A DNA stretch of 64,000 nucleotides from Vibrio japonicus (GCF_024582835.1 NZ_CP102097.1:434001-498000), one strand, 5' to 3'. Positions 45,012 through 57,028 are shown, numbered from the stretch's first letter. The notes: generated by a model not told the origin, from the sequence alone. Numbers and translations: made by a program.

Positions 45012-46211
45012 ATGGCTCACACTCATTCTGTATTGGATTTTCAATCTTTTTCTTCTCAAACTCTGTCTGCTGCTGAAGTGTCTCTTATCGAGTCTTCTGT
45101 TGAGCAATTCGGCGCGCCATTACTGCTATTGGATTGCGATGTGATTCGTAGCCAGTACCGTGCGCTAAAAAATGCACTGCCAACGGTCACGTTACACTTT
45201 GCACTTAAACCACTGCCACACCCAGCAGTTGTAAATACTCTGCTTGAAGAAGGGGCTAGCTTTGATCTTGCGACGACAGGCGAAATTGAGTTAGTGGCGC
45301 AGCAAGGCGTACCAGCGGATCGTACTATTCACACGCACCCGATTAAACGCGATTCGGATATTCGCGAAGCGTTAGCTTACGGCTGCAATGTATTTGTGGT
45401 TGATAACCTAAACGAATTGGCGAAATTCAAAGCGTACAAAGAAGAAGTAGAGCTACTGGTGCGTTTGAGTTTTCGTAACTCTGAAGCGTTTGCTGACCTT
45501 TCGAAGAAGTTCGGCTGCTCTCCAGAGCAAGCACTGACCATTATCGAAACAGCGAAAGAGTGGAACATTCGTATCAAAGGTCTGTCGTTCCATGTGGGCT
45601 CACAAACCATGAACCCACAGAAATACGTGGATGCGATCCGCACTTGCAAACAAGTCATGGAACAGGTGGTTGAACGCGGACTTCCGGCATTGAGCACGCT
45701 AGACATCGGTGGTGGTTTCCCAGTGAGCTACTCAAAACACGTAACGCCAATTGATGAGTTTTGTCTGCCGATTAACGAAGCGTTAGACGAGTTGCCTGAG
45801 ACGGTTCACGTTATTGCAGAACCAGGACGTTTTATCGTTGCACAATCGATGATGAGCGTGGCATCCGTGATGGGACAAGCAGAGCGTGAAGGTCAGATCT
45901 GGTACTACTTAGATGACGGTATTTACGGTTCCTTCAGCGGTTTGATGTTTGACGACGCGCAATACCCGCTGGTTACGCTAAAACAAGGTGGTGAGTACCT
46001 ACCAAGCGTATTGGCCGGACCAACTTGCGATAGCATTGATGTCATTGCAGAAAATGTCATGCTGCCACAACTGGACAACGGTGATTTGGTCGTTGGCCGT
46101 ATGATGGGCGCTTACACAAGCGCAACGGCAACGGATTTTAACTTCTTCAAACGTGCACAAACTATCGTGTTCAACGAAGAAGAAGCGGTGCAAGAACGCA
46201 TGATTGGCTAA
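45012..46211 (+). CDS. Lysine/ornithine decarboxylase, fold type III
   Basis: This PLP enzyme makes cadaverine or putrescine from lysine or ornithine. The 399-residue product has an alanine-racemase-like barrel with the PLP lysine Lys66 (HFALKPLPHP), the phosphate-binding GGGFPVSY segment, AEPGRF, and the catalytic cysteine Cys339 in GPTCDSID. It resembles the dual-specificity lysine/ornithine decarboxylase described structurally from Vibrio vulnificus. GGAGG precedes the ATG at 45012, which decides the start over an upstream in-frame codon at 44973. It is a monocistronic unit ended by a terminator shared with tyrS. Confidence 0.9.
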   Translation: MAHTHSVLDFQSFSSQTLSAAEVSLIESSVEQFGAPLLLLDCDVIRSQYRALKNALPTVTLHFALKPLPHPAVVNTLLEEGASFDLATTGEIELVAQQGVPADRTIHTHPIKRDSDIREALAYGCNVFVVDNLNELAKFKAYKEEVELLVRLSFRNSEAFADLSKKFGCSPEQALTIIETAKEWNIRIKGLSFHVGSQTMNPQKYVDAIRTCKQVMEQVVERGLPALSTLDIGGGFPVSYSKHVTPIDEFCLPINEALDELPETVHVIAEPGRFIVAQSMMSVASVMGQAEREGQIWYYLDDGIYGSFSGLMFDDAQYPLVTLKQGGEYLPSVLAGPTCDSIDVIAENVMLPQLDNGDLVVGRMMGAYTSATATDFNFFKRAQTIVFNEEEAVQERMIG

Positions 46212-46236
46212 TGCTCTAGCTATAAACAGATAATAG

Positions 46237-46262
46237 AAAACGCTCACTTCGGTGAGCGTTTT
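46237..46262. terminator. Bidirectional terminator between the decarboxylase gene and tyrS
   Basis: CGCTCAC and GTGAGCG form a seven-bp stem with a TTCG tetraloop, flanked by AAAA on one side and TTTT on the other, so it can act in both directions. Confidence 0.88.
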
Positions 46263-46289
46263 AGCAGTTAGAGACAATAATCTATCCGT

Positions 46290-47546
46290 TCATCGGCTTA
46301 GTAAACGGAACGCTTTCTTACCGCGTTGAACAATCCAGTATTTATCAAACAATGCAAACTGTTGGTCCAATCCGCCTTCTGTCGCTAATTCGCCATTAAT
46401 TCGAATCGCACTACTGGTCATCAATTCACGCGCTATACGTTTAGATTTTGCCAAGTTACACGTCACTAAAACCTCTGCCATGTCCAACGTCGCCTCTACC
46501 TGATAACTCGGCAACCCATCTAACTCTAGTTGGCTTATCTCAGATTGATTCAATGTTTTCAGGTCACCATCAAACAAGGCTTGAGTGATTCTTTGCGCGC
46601 TTGCTAGCCCCTCTTCGCCATGGACAAATTGCGTCACTTGCTCGGCCAAAATTCGTTGAGCCTGAGGTTTGCCTTCGCTCTCTTTATCTTGCTGTTCAAT
46701 GTTTTCAATCTGTTCTACCGACAAAAAGGTGTAGTAACGCAGGAAGCGGTAAACGTCGTCATCCGTAGTATTGAGCCAGAACTGGTAAAAAGCGTAAGGC
46801 GAGGTTTTCTCCGCGTCTAACCACACTGCTCCCCCCTCGGTTTTGCCAAACTTCACACCGTCCGATTTAGTGATCAAAGGAAGCGTCAAACCAAACACAT
46901 TGTCGTTGTTCAGTCGACGAGTCAGATCAATGCCGCTCACAATGTTGCCCCATTGATCACTGCCGCCAATTTGCAGCTTACAGCCATATTCTTTATTTAA
47001 ATGAGCAAAGTCATAAGCTTGTAGCAGCGCGTAACTGAACTCCGTAAACGAAATGCCTTGATCCGGACGCTGCAAACGCTGCTTGACCGACTCACGGTTT
47101 ATCATAGCGTTAACGGAAAAGTGCTTGCCAATGTCTCTCAGAAATTGAATCACGTTGATGTTTGAAATCCAATCCGCATTGTTGACGATCGTCAAAGGCG
47201 AAACGGAGTGCTTGTCCATCACTATCCTGATTTGATTCGATAATTGATCCACCCAGCCATTCACCGTTTGCTCAGTATTCAAGCTTCGCTCTGTCGCTTT
47301 AAAACTCGGGTCACCAATCATGCCTGTTGCTCCACCGATTAAGGCTATTGGGCTATGCCCTGCATTTTGAAAGCGTTTAAGCATAACCAGAGGAACTAGG
47401 TGACCTATGTGCAAACTGCCTGCGGTTGGATCAAATCCACAATAGACCACTTGTGGCGTGCTAAGTTGTTGCTTAAGTTCCTCAAGATGAGTCGTTTGTG
47501 CGATTAATCCACGCTGTTCTAGGTCATGAATAAGTGTTGGTTTCAT
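46290..47546 (-). CDS. tyrS: Tyrosyl-tRNA synthetase
   Basis: This class I aminoacyl-tRNA synthetase charges tRNA-Tyr. The 418-residue product has the HIGH motif as HIGH (46-49 in GSLHIGHLV), the KMSKS-equivalent KFGKT (232-236) and a C-terminal S4-like RNA-binding domain ([21 protein letters not shown]). GAGAGGAAG precedes the ATG at 47546. It follows the LuxR-type regulator gene on the same strand. The regulatory setting suggests this may be a second, conditionally expressed copy; the window cannot show whether another tyrS exists. Confidence 0.93.
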   Translation of the reverse strand: MKPTLIHDLEQRGLIAQTTHLEELKQQLSTPQVVYCGFDPTAGSLHIGHLVPLVMLKRFQNAGHSPIALIGGATGMIGDPSFKATERSLNTEQTVNGWVDQLSNQIRIVMDKHSVSPLTIVNNADWISNINVIQFLRDIGKHFSVNAMINRESVKQRLQRPDQGISFTEFSYALLQAYDFAHLNKEYGCKLQIGGSDQWGNIVSGIDLTRRLNNDNVFGLTLPLITKSDGVKFGKTEGGAVWLDAEKTSPYAFYQFWLNTTDDDVYRFLRYYTFLSVEQIENIEQQDKESEGKPQAQRILAEQVTQFVHGEEGLASAQRITQALFDGDLKTLNQSEISQLELDGLPSYQVEATLDMAEVLVTCNLAKSKRIARELMTSSAIRINGELATEGGLDQQFALFDKYWIVQRGKKAFRLLSR

Positions 47547-47602
47547 TGCTTCCTCTCTCTGTATAGTGCTCAGAGTACGCACGGCAGGAAACAATCAACA
47601 TA

Positions 47603-47614
47603 TCCCTATAGGGA
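47603..47614. promoter_or_regulatory. Perfect palindrome upstream of tyrS
   Basis: TCCCTATAGGGA is a perfect 12-bp palindrome 57 bases before the tyrS ATG. A second palindrome, AAACCGCGGTTT, lies at 47627-47638 across the luxR stop. Either is a candidate operator for the adjacent LuxR-type protein. Confidence 0.45.
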
Positions 47615-47636
47615 CAGTTTTTCAGAAAACCGCGGT

Positions 47637-48434
47637 TTAGCCTGCAGCAATAAGCTGGGTTAAGAAGATATGGAATAATTCACTCAGCGACGAAACGTTC
47701 AACTTAGAATAAATTCGCTTACGGTGATTTTTGACGGTTCCAACACCAATCTCAAGACGAGTCGCGATCTCTTTCGAGTCAAATCCCTGCACCAACAAAG
47801 CAGCGACCTCCTGCTCTCTCTGAGTGAGCAACTCACTCCCTAACTGCGCTAAAGTTTGTTCAATAGCGTGACGGATATGAGGCAGATCTTTCGGCGCATC
47901 TGGCAAAGAAAAGGGTATTTTTGCCCAGTGTTGAAGGCAGAGTGATTGCACAATGTCAAAGCGGCGTTCTAATGCTTCTACCGATTGCGACGTGAAAGTT
48001 CGTTCCGCCATCACACCAAGGTAGATGACTATCCAGCGATGATCCGGAAGTCTTATCGATACACAAAGCTCGTCGTTCCACCCTGTTCGAGTATAAAAGT
48101 CGTTTTGATACTGCTTGTACTCAAAAGTGGATGAAAGCACGTCTTTTAGGCGGTAGACACGCTCACACCCTTCACGTTGAATGATTTGATAAAAAGGATC
48201 GTTTAAGAAAGAGTCCGTTAAGTAGCGTTGAAACAGAAGCTCGCGTGATTCGTAAATAGAGTCATACAAATACACCGGTCTTTTCCCTTCGCTATAGCCA
48301 AGGATAAGGGCACAATCGAAGTCCAAGATAACACCAAGGTACTCGCCCAAAGATGAGGTGAATTGAGTAGTGTTAAGTGAACGAATGACGTTAGCTAACG
48401 CATGAGATTCCGATTGAGAGACGTCCGATTTCAT
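47637..48434 (-). CDS. LuxR/FixJ-type transcriptional regulator
   Basis: The 265-residue product ends in a clear LuxR-type helix-turn-helix (LTQREQEVAALLVQGFDSKEIATRLEIGVGTVKNHRKRIYSKL). The N-terminal 180 residues (VILDFDCALILGYSEGKRPVYLYD) look like a GAF-type sensory fold, not an acyl-homoserine-lactone or receiver domain. The start is uncertain: I use the ATG at 48434, which has only a weak ribosome-binding site, with a TTG 18 bases upstream. It is immediately upstream of tyrS on the same strand and may regulate it. Confidence 0.75.
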   Translation of the reverse strand: MKSDVSQSESHALANVIRSLNTTQFTSSLGEYLGVILDFDCALILGYSEGKRPVYLYDSIYESRELLFQRYLTDSFLNDPFYQIIQREGCERVYRLKDVLSSTFEYKQYQNDFYTRTGWNDELCVSIRLPDHRWIVIYLGVMAERTFTSQSVEALERRFDIVQSLCLQHWAKIPFSLPDAPKDLPHIRHAIEQTLAQLGSELLTQREQEVAALLVQGFDSKEIATRLEIGVGTVKNHRKRIYSKLNVSSLSELFHIFLTQLIAAG

Positions 48435-48514
48435 TGAAGTAAAACCCAGCAATTAGATAACGTGAGCTTACTGATATTTGTCGGTGGTTCAACCGATTAC
48501 CCAATTAAAGTGGT

Positions 48515-48550
48515 AAAAAACCACTCCATTGGTATACAAAGGAGTGGTTT
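48515..48550 (-). terminator. Terminator of katG
   Basis: On the minus strand AAACCACTCC and GGAGTGGTTT form a 10-bp stem with a 13-base loop, followed by a T-run. It lies 37 bases after the katG stop. Confidence 0.85.
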
Positions 48551-48586
48551 AGATTGTGCGTATTTCAACGTTATATCGATATCAAT

Positions 48587-50800
<2,214 letters not shown>

Positions 50801-50911
50801 TCACGGTTACATCCAACTCAATAAGCAACCAGTCACTCATTGAATGTAAGTGCGTGTTAACCTGTGTTTTTATTATTGTTTAAAGTTTAGGCGACAGATG
50901 CGAAAAAACAC

Positions 50912-50948
50912 GTTGATTAAATCTATTAGTGTGATTGGAAAAATCTAT
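50912..50948 (-). promoter_or_regulatory. OxyR-like binding array upstream of katG
   Basis: Read toward katG, the tetrads ATAG, CAAT, ATAG, CAAC are spaced exactly seven bases apart. The OxyR pattern is ATAG-N7-CTAT-N7-ATAG-N7-CTAT. Two tetrads are perfect, one has one mismatch and one has two. Confidence 0.5.
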
Positions 50949-50977
50949 CTATTGAGGAAAAGAGGCCAATACAAACA

Positions 50978-51000
50978 AGAGAAGACTGACTGCCTTCTCT
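50978..51000 (-). terminator. Terminator of the second MFP-RND operon
   Basis: AGAGAAG (50978-50984) and CTTCTCT (50994-51000) form a seven-bp stem with a nine-base loop. On the minus strand it is followed by a T-containing tract (TGTTTGTATT), and A-rich sequence lies on the other side. Confidence 0.6.
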
Positions 51001-51069
51001 TTTTATTTATGCGACGTTAGGTGCGAGGAAGGGAAGAACATTCTATTCTCCCCCTGCCACAACTTCCAA

Positions 51070-54000
51070 TTACATCGCTTTTTTGGCTGGGCGACTTGGG
51101 TGGAATACACCCTTTAGTTTGGAGAAGAGGCCCTTGATGTCATCTAACATCAGATACAGGCAAGGAACCAGTATTAGAGTCAGCAAGGTGGCAAACACAA
51201 TAGCAAACCCGAGCGCAACCGCCATTGGTGTGACCAATTTTGCTTGCAGACTTGTCTCAAACATAATCGGTAACACACCAACAAACGTGGTGATCGACGT
51301 TAGGGTAATTGCTCTGAATCGCGCGCACCCGGCTTCAATCACTGCGTCTTTGCTTGCTTTACCTTGGGCCCGCAATTGATTGACGTAATCTGTCATTACT
51401 AACGAGTCATTCACAACCACGCCCGCAGCAGCTATCAGACCAAATGTTGACATCATGCTCAGATCTAAGCCAAACCAATAGTGCCCCCAGATTGCGCCCG
51501 TCAAACTAAACGGAATCACCGACATAATAATGAGTGGCTGAGTATAACTACGCAGGGGCACAGCGAGTAGGATATAGACAATGATCATGCCTGCAATAAA
51601 GAAAATCTTCTGTTCATTTTGCTGTGCTTGTTGCTCTTCAATCGTGCCACCAAGCTCACTTTTAACGCCTGGATAAGCAGCAAGTACTTCTGGAATAATT
51701 TCATCATACACGGTGCCAATTATCGCACCTGGTTCAACCAATTCTTCATCAATCGAACCATATACATACACCGTTCTAAAACCACCTTCGCGACGAATCG
51801 AGCTTACGCCCGGTTGCTGAGTGATCTCTACCACATCGCCTAGCATGACTTTTTTACCTTCAGGAGTGGTAATCACAGCATAACGGAGCGAAGAAAACGC
51901 CTCGCGAGTTAACTTTGGGTAACGAACCATTACTTTGACTTCTTCGCCATCACGCAGAACGCGCTGAGCTTCACCACCGTAAAAACTGCCTCCGACCTGA
52001 GTAGCGATATCAAACAAGTCTAAACCCAAATCGTAGGCTACAGGTGTCAACGACAACAAAACTTCCTGACTGCCCGTGTCGATAGATGAAGAGATATCAA
52101 ACAGCCCTTCTTGTTGACCAAGCCTGTTAATCAACGCTTTGCCAGCCGCATTCAACGTTTCGATCTCAGAGCCGTACAGAAGGAACCCGAACTCGTCCCC
52201 TTTGTCGTTATCACTGATGTCGTCTGCTATGGTAATGGTTTTTAATCCTGGGATGACAGGTAAACGCTCACGCCACTTTCGTGCCAATTCAAACGTATTC
52301 ATTGGGCGTAATTCTTCGTCCACTAGCGGTACAAGCAGAGCCCCTTCTTTTCGTCCCTGGTTAAAGACAAGCGTATCTTTGACCATAACGTGGCCTGTCT
52401 CGCTTTCAATCTCTTTATCAATATCAAGCACAACGCGTTCTATCGTTTTCAACGCTTCGATCGTTTGTTCACTGGATACGTTGTCGTTCATCGCCAGCTT
52501 AATACTCGGAAAGTCATGCGGTACCTTGGGGGAAGGCACAATTCTCACATGATTCGCTATCACGAGCGCAACACTAATAACGAGTAACGCAACAAAACCT
52601 GTAAACACGCTCCAACGCCAGTATGTGCAGGTGGTCACTAACCTCTTATACGGACCATTAATAAAGCCGAAGAATCGCTTATTAAACTTATCGCGCCAAC
52701 TGCCCTTTTTTATCGGGCTAAATTTGGTATGTGCCAAGTGCGCAGGCAAGATCAGCTTAGATTCGATTAAGCTAAACAGCAGACAAAGAATCACAATCGA
52801 TGAGATACCAAAGAAAAATGATCGCTCAATGCCTTTAGACATCAAAAATGGCGCAAATACTGCGATGGTCGTTAACACGCCAAACGTTGCTGGTGTCGCC
52901 ACACGCTTAACACCCCTTACGACGTTATCGACGCCTCCTCCATTCTTTTCGATTTCCGAGTAAGCGCTTTCGCCAATGACAATCGCATCGTCAACAACAA
53001 TTCCTAATACCATAATAAAGGCGAATAAAGACACGACGTTAATGCTCACACCTATCGCGGGCATTAACATCACAGCACCAAGGAAACAAACGGGCAAGCC
53101 TATCATCACCCACATCGCCAGTTTGAAACGCAAAAACAAACTCAACATCAATGCGACTAACACCGTCCCTTGCAACAAGTTCTTCAGCATCATTTCCAGA
53201 CGTGCATTTAAGTAGTACGTCATGTCCACGAGCGTACTGATCTTCAAGTCTGACGGTAGTTGTTGATTCTTGTGATCAATGTAAGCTTTGACAGAGTTAG
53301 CCACCGTTACTATGTTCTGATCCTTAGTTGCTTTCACCGAAAAGTAGATGGCGTTCTCACCTGAATATTTGAAATAGCGATCGCCCTCGGTGAAACCGTC
53401 TTTAATCGTGGCAATATCTTGAAGTAAGACTTTTCCACCATTTGCACCGATTTTAACTGGGATCTGGCGAAACTCTTCTCCTTTATAGTACTGGTTTTCA
53501 ATACGTACAGAGATCATTCCTGCGTTAGTCCTAACTTCGCCCGCAGAATAGTTTGCTGAATAACGCTGAATCGCATTACTCACATCATTGAGCGTTAAGC
53601 TGTACTTTTGTAGCGTTCTTGGCTCAACTTCAATTGAGATCTCATATTCCGGCGCTCCTAGCTCTACCAAAGCGACGTTGTCGAGTTGTAGCAGTTCATC
53701 TTCTATCTGTTTAGCAATGGATTTAAGCTCTAGCAGGGGGCGATTACCAACCAGTGACATCTCTATCACGTCCTGACGGTACTCATACTGATAGACTTGG
53801 ATTGGTTCCATGCCTGATGGGAAGTTCGCGATAGAGTCAACTTTCTGTTTCACCTTATCCAGAACATCAGAAACATGTTCATCGACTTCTATCTCAAGTT
53901 CGACGTTACCACTGCCTCGATGCGCTGTGGAAACCGATTTCTTAATGCCAGTAACATCTTTTAAAGACTCTTCAATTTTGATCAATATGCTTTCTTCAAT

Positions 54001-54192
54001 CTCTTGAGGTGATGCTCCTGGATATTGCGCAGAAACATTGATGTAGTTGACTTCAATGTTTGGAAACATCTGACGTTGTATAAAGAAAAAGCTCGCGGTT
54101 CCAACAATCAGCACAAACGCCATCAGTAAGTTTGCCGCGACGGCATTGTTAGCAAAGTACGCTATTAGTCCTTTTTGTTTTGACTCGTCCAT
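51070..54192 (-). CDS. RND-family efflux pump (second system)
   Basis: The 1040-residue inner-membrane pump has the RND fold: first loop AQYPGASPQEIEESILIKIEE, proton-relay acidic pair in GIVVDDAIVIGES, and the second-half repeat IAAAGVVVNDSLVMTDY with SITTFVGVLPIM. It follows its adaptor gene by ten bases on the minus strand. It belongs to the same exporter group as the pump at 40-43 kb but is clearly diverged, and lacks a linked regulator or outer-membrane channel. Substrates unknown. Confidence 0.9.
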   Translation of the reverse strand: MDESKQKGLIAYFANNAVAANLLMAFVLIVGTASFFFIQRQMFPNIEVNYINVSAQYPGASPQEIEESILIKIEESLKDVTGIKKSVSTAHRGSGNVELEIEVDEHVSDVLDKVKQKVDSIANFPSGMEPIQVYQYEYRQDVIEMSLVGNRPLLELKSIAKQIEDELLQLDNVALVELGAPEYEISIEVEPRTLQKYSLTLNDVSNAIQRYSANYSAGEVRTNAGMISVRIENQYYKGEEFRQIPVKIGANGGKVLLQDIATIKDGFTEGDRYFKYSGENAIYFSVKATKDQNIVTVANSVKAYIDHKNQQLPSDLKISTLVDMTYYLNARLEMMLKNLLQGTVLVALMLSLFLRFKLAMWVMIGLPVCFLGAVMLMPAIGVSINVVSLFAFIMVLGIVVDDAIVIGESAYSEIEKNGGGVDNVVRGVKRVATPATFGVLTTIAVFAPFLMSKGIERSFFFGISSIVILCLLFSLIESKLILPAHLAHTKFSPIKKGSWRDKFNKRFFGFINGPYKRLVTTCTYWRWSVFTGFVALLVISVALVIANHVRIVPSPKVPHDFPSIKLAMNDNVSSEQTIEALKTIERVVLDIDKEIESETGHVMVKDTLVFNQGRKEGALLVPLVDEELRPMNTFELARKWRERLPVIPGLKTITIADDISDNDKGDEFGFLLYGSEIETLNAAGKALINRLGQQEGLFDISSSIDTGSQEVLLSLTPVAYDLGLDLFDIATQVGGSFYGGEAQRVLRDGEEVKVMVRYPKLTREAFSSLRYAVITTPEGKKVMLGDVVEITQQPGVSSIRREGGFRTVYVYGSIDEELVEPGAIIGTVYDEIIPEVLAAYPGVKSELGGTIEEQQAQQNEQKIFFIAGMIIVYILLAVPLRSYTQPLIIMSVIPFSLTGAIWGHYWFGLDLSMMSTFGLIAAAGVVVNDSLVMTDYVNQLRAQGKASKDAVIEAGCARFRAITLTSITTFVGVLPIMFETSLQAKLVTPMAVALGFAIVFATLLTLILVPCLYLMLDDIKGLFSKLKGVFHPSRPAKKAM

Positions 54193-54202
54193 ACGAATGC
54201 CC

Positions 54203-55348
54203 TTACTTAATCACGTTTTCACTTGTGGATGCGATCTGTACCTGCATGCCCTTTTGAGGATATTCAGGCACAGTCATGACTAGCTGATCGTTGTCCGCTA
54301 AGCCCTGATTGATCAGCATAAATTCTTTTTCAGCTCGCAATACATTCACGGTGCGCGGTTCCAGTTCGCCTTCAGAATTCACCACCCAAACCTGACGATT
54401 ATTGACAATTTCCTGAGGAAGGCGATAAATGTGCTTGAGCTCTTTTCCCGCAAATTTAACTTCTACGTAAGAACCAAATTTCATTGGCGTTTCATCAGAT
54501 TTAAGTGCATATGGATCCTCTACTCTAACCACCATACTAAACATCCGCGTACTGCTATCGACCACACCTAAGTCACGCGCAATGCGACCTTTACGTTTTG
54601 TGGTCACAATACTGTGATCTATGATATCGGCTTCTATACCTTCATAGCCTTGAGGCAAAAATGCACTGTCGAAACCCGCTATGGGTATGTGGACCTCTGC
54701 GGCTTCAATATTGTTGAGCGTCGCAACAGGCGCGCCAGCTGAAATAAATTGACCGACACCAATCTCTCGGCTCACAACAAGCGCATCATATGGCGCGACG
54801 ACCTGACAATTATCGAGGTCTCGTTTCGCGCGTTTAAGATCGGCCTGCGCAGACTTGACTTGTGCTTGCGCACTCAGAAGTTGAGGCTTGCGAAGATACA
54901 AATCTGTCACTTGTTTCGCTGGCAGGGTTCTCGCCTGTCGTTTTGCCACTTCAGCACGGGCTTCTTCTTCAATAAGGCTGGCTTTTGCATTGGCTAACTG
55001 AGCTTGAGCTTGAAGCACCGCAGCCTGGTAGTTATCTCTTTCAATGCTAAACAGCACCTCTCCACGCTTTACGACGCCTCCGGCGACAAAGTTAGGGTGC
55101 CAGCTGACCACTTCCCCCGATACTTGAGCAGATAATCGCGTCACCTCAACGGGTTGTAACTCTCCGTGGCTGGTGATCACCACTTGGTGATCGCTAGACT
55201 GAACTGGGATAACAGTCACCACAGGAGGCAATTTGGGTGGAGAAGACTCTTCAGACTCTGAAGCATTCGAATTAATGGCAGCGTAACCACCATAGGCACC
55301 GCCAAGTAAAACAAAAGGCAACAACCAACGTAACGGCTTTATTCTCAT
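54203..55348 (-). CDS. RND efflux periplasmic adaptor (second system)
   Basis: The 381-residue membrane fusion protein has an N-terminal anchor (WLLPFVLLGGAYGGYAAI), a lipoyl-like region (VSGEVVSWHPNFVAGGVVKRGEVL), a coiled-coil hairpin (about 110-180) and a beta-barrel part (VVAPYDALVVSREIGVGQFIS). It is the first gene of the pair. The promoter should lie in the large AT-rich gap upstream. Confidence 0.85.
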   Translation of the reverse strand: MRIKPLRWLLPFVLLGGAYGGYAAINSNASESEESSPPKLPPVVTVIPVQSSDHQVVITSHGELQPVEVTRLSAQVSGEVVSWHPNFVAGGVVKRGEVLFSIERDNYQAAVLQAQAQLANAKASLIEEEARAEVAKRQARTLPAKQVTDLYLRKPQLLSAQAQVKSAQADLKRAKRDLDNCQVVAPYDALVVSREIGVGQFISAGAPVATLNNIEAAEVHIPIAGFDSAFLPQGYEGIEADIIDHSIVTTKRKGRIARDLGVVDSSTRMFSMVVRVEDPYALKSDETPMKFGSYVEVKFAGKELKHIYRLPQEIVNNRQVWVVNSEGELEPRTVNVLRAEKEFMLINQGLADNDQLVMTVPEYPQKGMQVQIASTSENVIK

Positions 55349-55902
55349 TTTTATTCCTTACCAAAGCTTTATTATTCCCTTTACCAAAAAGGTCCAGAAA
55401 AGAGAGTTAAAATAATGAGTTATCTATGCAGCTGGCAGTTTGACACCCAATCTCCACGAACTATCCAATCGGTCAAAAATAACTATTGAAATTCAGAATG
55501 TGTAGAAAGCAACAACCTCAAACCACAACGAAAAACAACTAAGCAAACACTAAGCCAACAATAAAATAAACAATATCAACAACTTAATATAACCCCGAAC
55601 AAGAAAAGACTTATTCACTGTGTGAATTCACCAATAAAAGGTGATTTTTGCCATCTCAAATTATCAATTATCTCTCTGGCTATAGATCTCGCTTGGGATA
55701 GCATTTGGCATATACCTTTAAATCAACAAGAACTTGTTATATGTAAAATCGTTCAATCATTGAATTTAGACGAGAATTTAATATGAATTCAGCCTCTTAA
55801 ACTCATCCACTTCTCTATTGTCTGGATTAATTTTGCTTTTAGGTGATTAAAGATCCAAACTAGCGGAAGTTATGAAACGACAAAAAACGTAAGAGGCATT
55901 TT
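55349..55902. other. Large AT-rich divergent intergenic region
   Basis: There is no gene in these 554 bp between the MFP-RND operon and the HAD gene. It includes a palindrome at 55613-55627 and a weak stem TCACC / GGTGA with a T-run at 55628-55649. Otherwise I see only AT-rich promoter-like sequence. Confidence 0.5.
55613..55627. promoter_or_regulatory. Palindromic candidate operator
   Basis: ATTCAC-TGT-GTGAAT has perfect six-base arms. It lies 265 bases before the efflux adaptor and 275 bases before the HAD gene. No regulator gene is adjacent, so the binding protein is unknown. Confidence 0.35.
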
Positions 55903-56379
55903 ATGGAAAAAGTGTTTTTATTTGATTGGGGCGACACCCTAATGGTCGACAACCCTAACCAAAAAGAAAAAATGTACTTATGGAAGGACGTTGCGGCTGT
56001 TGATGGAGCTGAAGAAACCCTTAAAGCGCTTTCAAAGAATCATACCATTTACATCGCGTCGAGTGCGCAAGAGTCCAGTGAAGCAGAGATACAACAGGCG
56101 TTTCAGCGTGTCGAGTTGGATCGTTACATTAATGGATACTTCTGTAAAAGTAATGTAGGACTAGACAAAAACTGCCCTGAGTTTTATCTCGCCATCGCGG
56201 ACGAGTTAGGTGTAAAACCTGATGAACTCACGATGGTCGGCGATATCCTAAATAAGGATGTATATCCTGCTCAAGACGCAGGTTTAAATGCCATTTGGTT
56301 TAATCCAAATTCAGAGAAAGTGCCAGAAAATGTGGTGAGTATTACCACTTTGCAAGAGTTAATTACAATAACGGCTTAG
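55903..56379 (+). CDS. HAD-superfamily hydrolase
   Basis: The 158-residue cytosolic protein has HAD motifs: FDWGDTL with Asp7 and Asp11, the serines in YIASSAQESS, a lysine before NCPEFY and the acidic MVGDILNKDVYPAQDAG. The cap is very small, and relatives act on small phosphate esters or nucleotides. A glycine lies between Trp and the second Asp, so the motif is WGDT, as in a GmhB/YjjG-like subset. Substrate unknown. A terminator overlaps its last codons. Confidence 0.75.
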   Translation: MEKVFLFDWGDTLMVDNPNQKEKMYLWKDVAAVDGAEETLKALSKNHTIYIASSAQESSEAEIQQAFQRVELDRYINGYFCKSNVGLDKNCPEFYLAIADELGVKPDELTMVGDILNKDVYPAQDAGLNAIWFNPNSEKVPENVVSITTLQELITITA

Positions 56380-56400
56380 CACATGCTAAGCCGCTTTTTT
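56372..56400 (+). terminator. Terminator of the HAD gene
   Basis: CGGCTTAGCA and TGCTAAGCCG form a long stem with almost no loop, followed by CTTTTTT. It begins inside the last codons of the HAD gene. Confidence 0.88.
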
Positions 56401-56419
56401 ATCCAAATAATCTAAATGA

Positions 56420-57028
56420 TCATACCGCAGCAGCCTTGGGCTGGTAACGCCCAGGCTTGTGGTTCATTGCCAAAATCAGGTTAGTGACTATAGCACCCAG
56501 AACAGACAACGCGATAAGAGAAATATCAACGATAAATAGTGACAACACTACAATCGTACAGTCCAGTGCCATTTGGACTTTGCCTGCACGAATACCAAAC
56601 CTCTCCTGTAAGAACAGCGCGAGTATGTTAAAGCCACCCAAGCTCATCTTGTGTCGGAATATCACTAACATTCCGATACCGATCAAACCACCACCAAGTA
56701 GGGCGGCGTAGAAAGCATCAATACGCGCGATTTCAATCACATGATGCAAATGATCCACAGCCAGTGAAACGATGGTCACTGCGATAAAGGTGTTGACGGT
56801 GAAACGCCACCCCATACGGGTAACGGACAAAATATAAAAAGGTAAATTCAGGACAAAGAAAACTTGCCCAAAACTGAAATCACTCACTTTCGTTAGAAAT
56901 ATGGCGAGTCCTGCGGTGCCACCAGTCAGTAAACCCACTTTATTGAAGAAGATGACGCCTAGTGATACCAGTGCACTGCCCAATAACAAAGCGAGTAAGT
57001 TCTCGCGTAAACTATGTTCTTTATCCAT
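56420..57028 (-). CDS. YitT family membrane protein
   Basis: The 202-residue protein has five or so hydrophobic helices and the family motif GLLTGGTAGLAIFL near residue 35, repeated in part as HKMSLGGFNILALFL. YitT proteins are widespread inner-membrane proteins of unknown function. The ATG at 57028 is preceded at some distance by AGGAT; a longer frame to 57076 is less likely. Confidence 0.75.
   Translation of the reverse strand: MDKEHSLRENLLALLLGSALVSLGVIFFNKVGLLTGGTAGLAIFLTKVSDFSFGQVFFVLNLPFYILSVTRMGWRFTVNTFIAVTIVSLAVDHLHHVIEIARIDAFYAALLGGGLIGIGMLVIFRHKMSLGGFNILALFLQERFGIRAGKVQMALDCTIVVLSLFIVDISLIALSVLGAIVTNLILAMNHKPGRYQPKAAAV

Noticed and set aside
47547-47640. T-box leader before tyrS
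   Set aside because: The gap is too short, lacks the conserved T-box sequence, and T-boxes are not expected in Vibrio.
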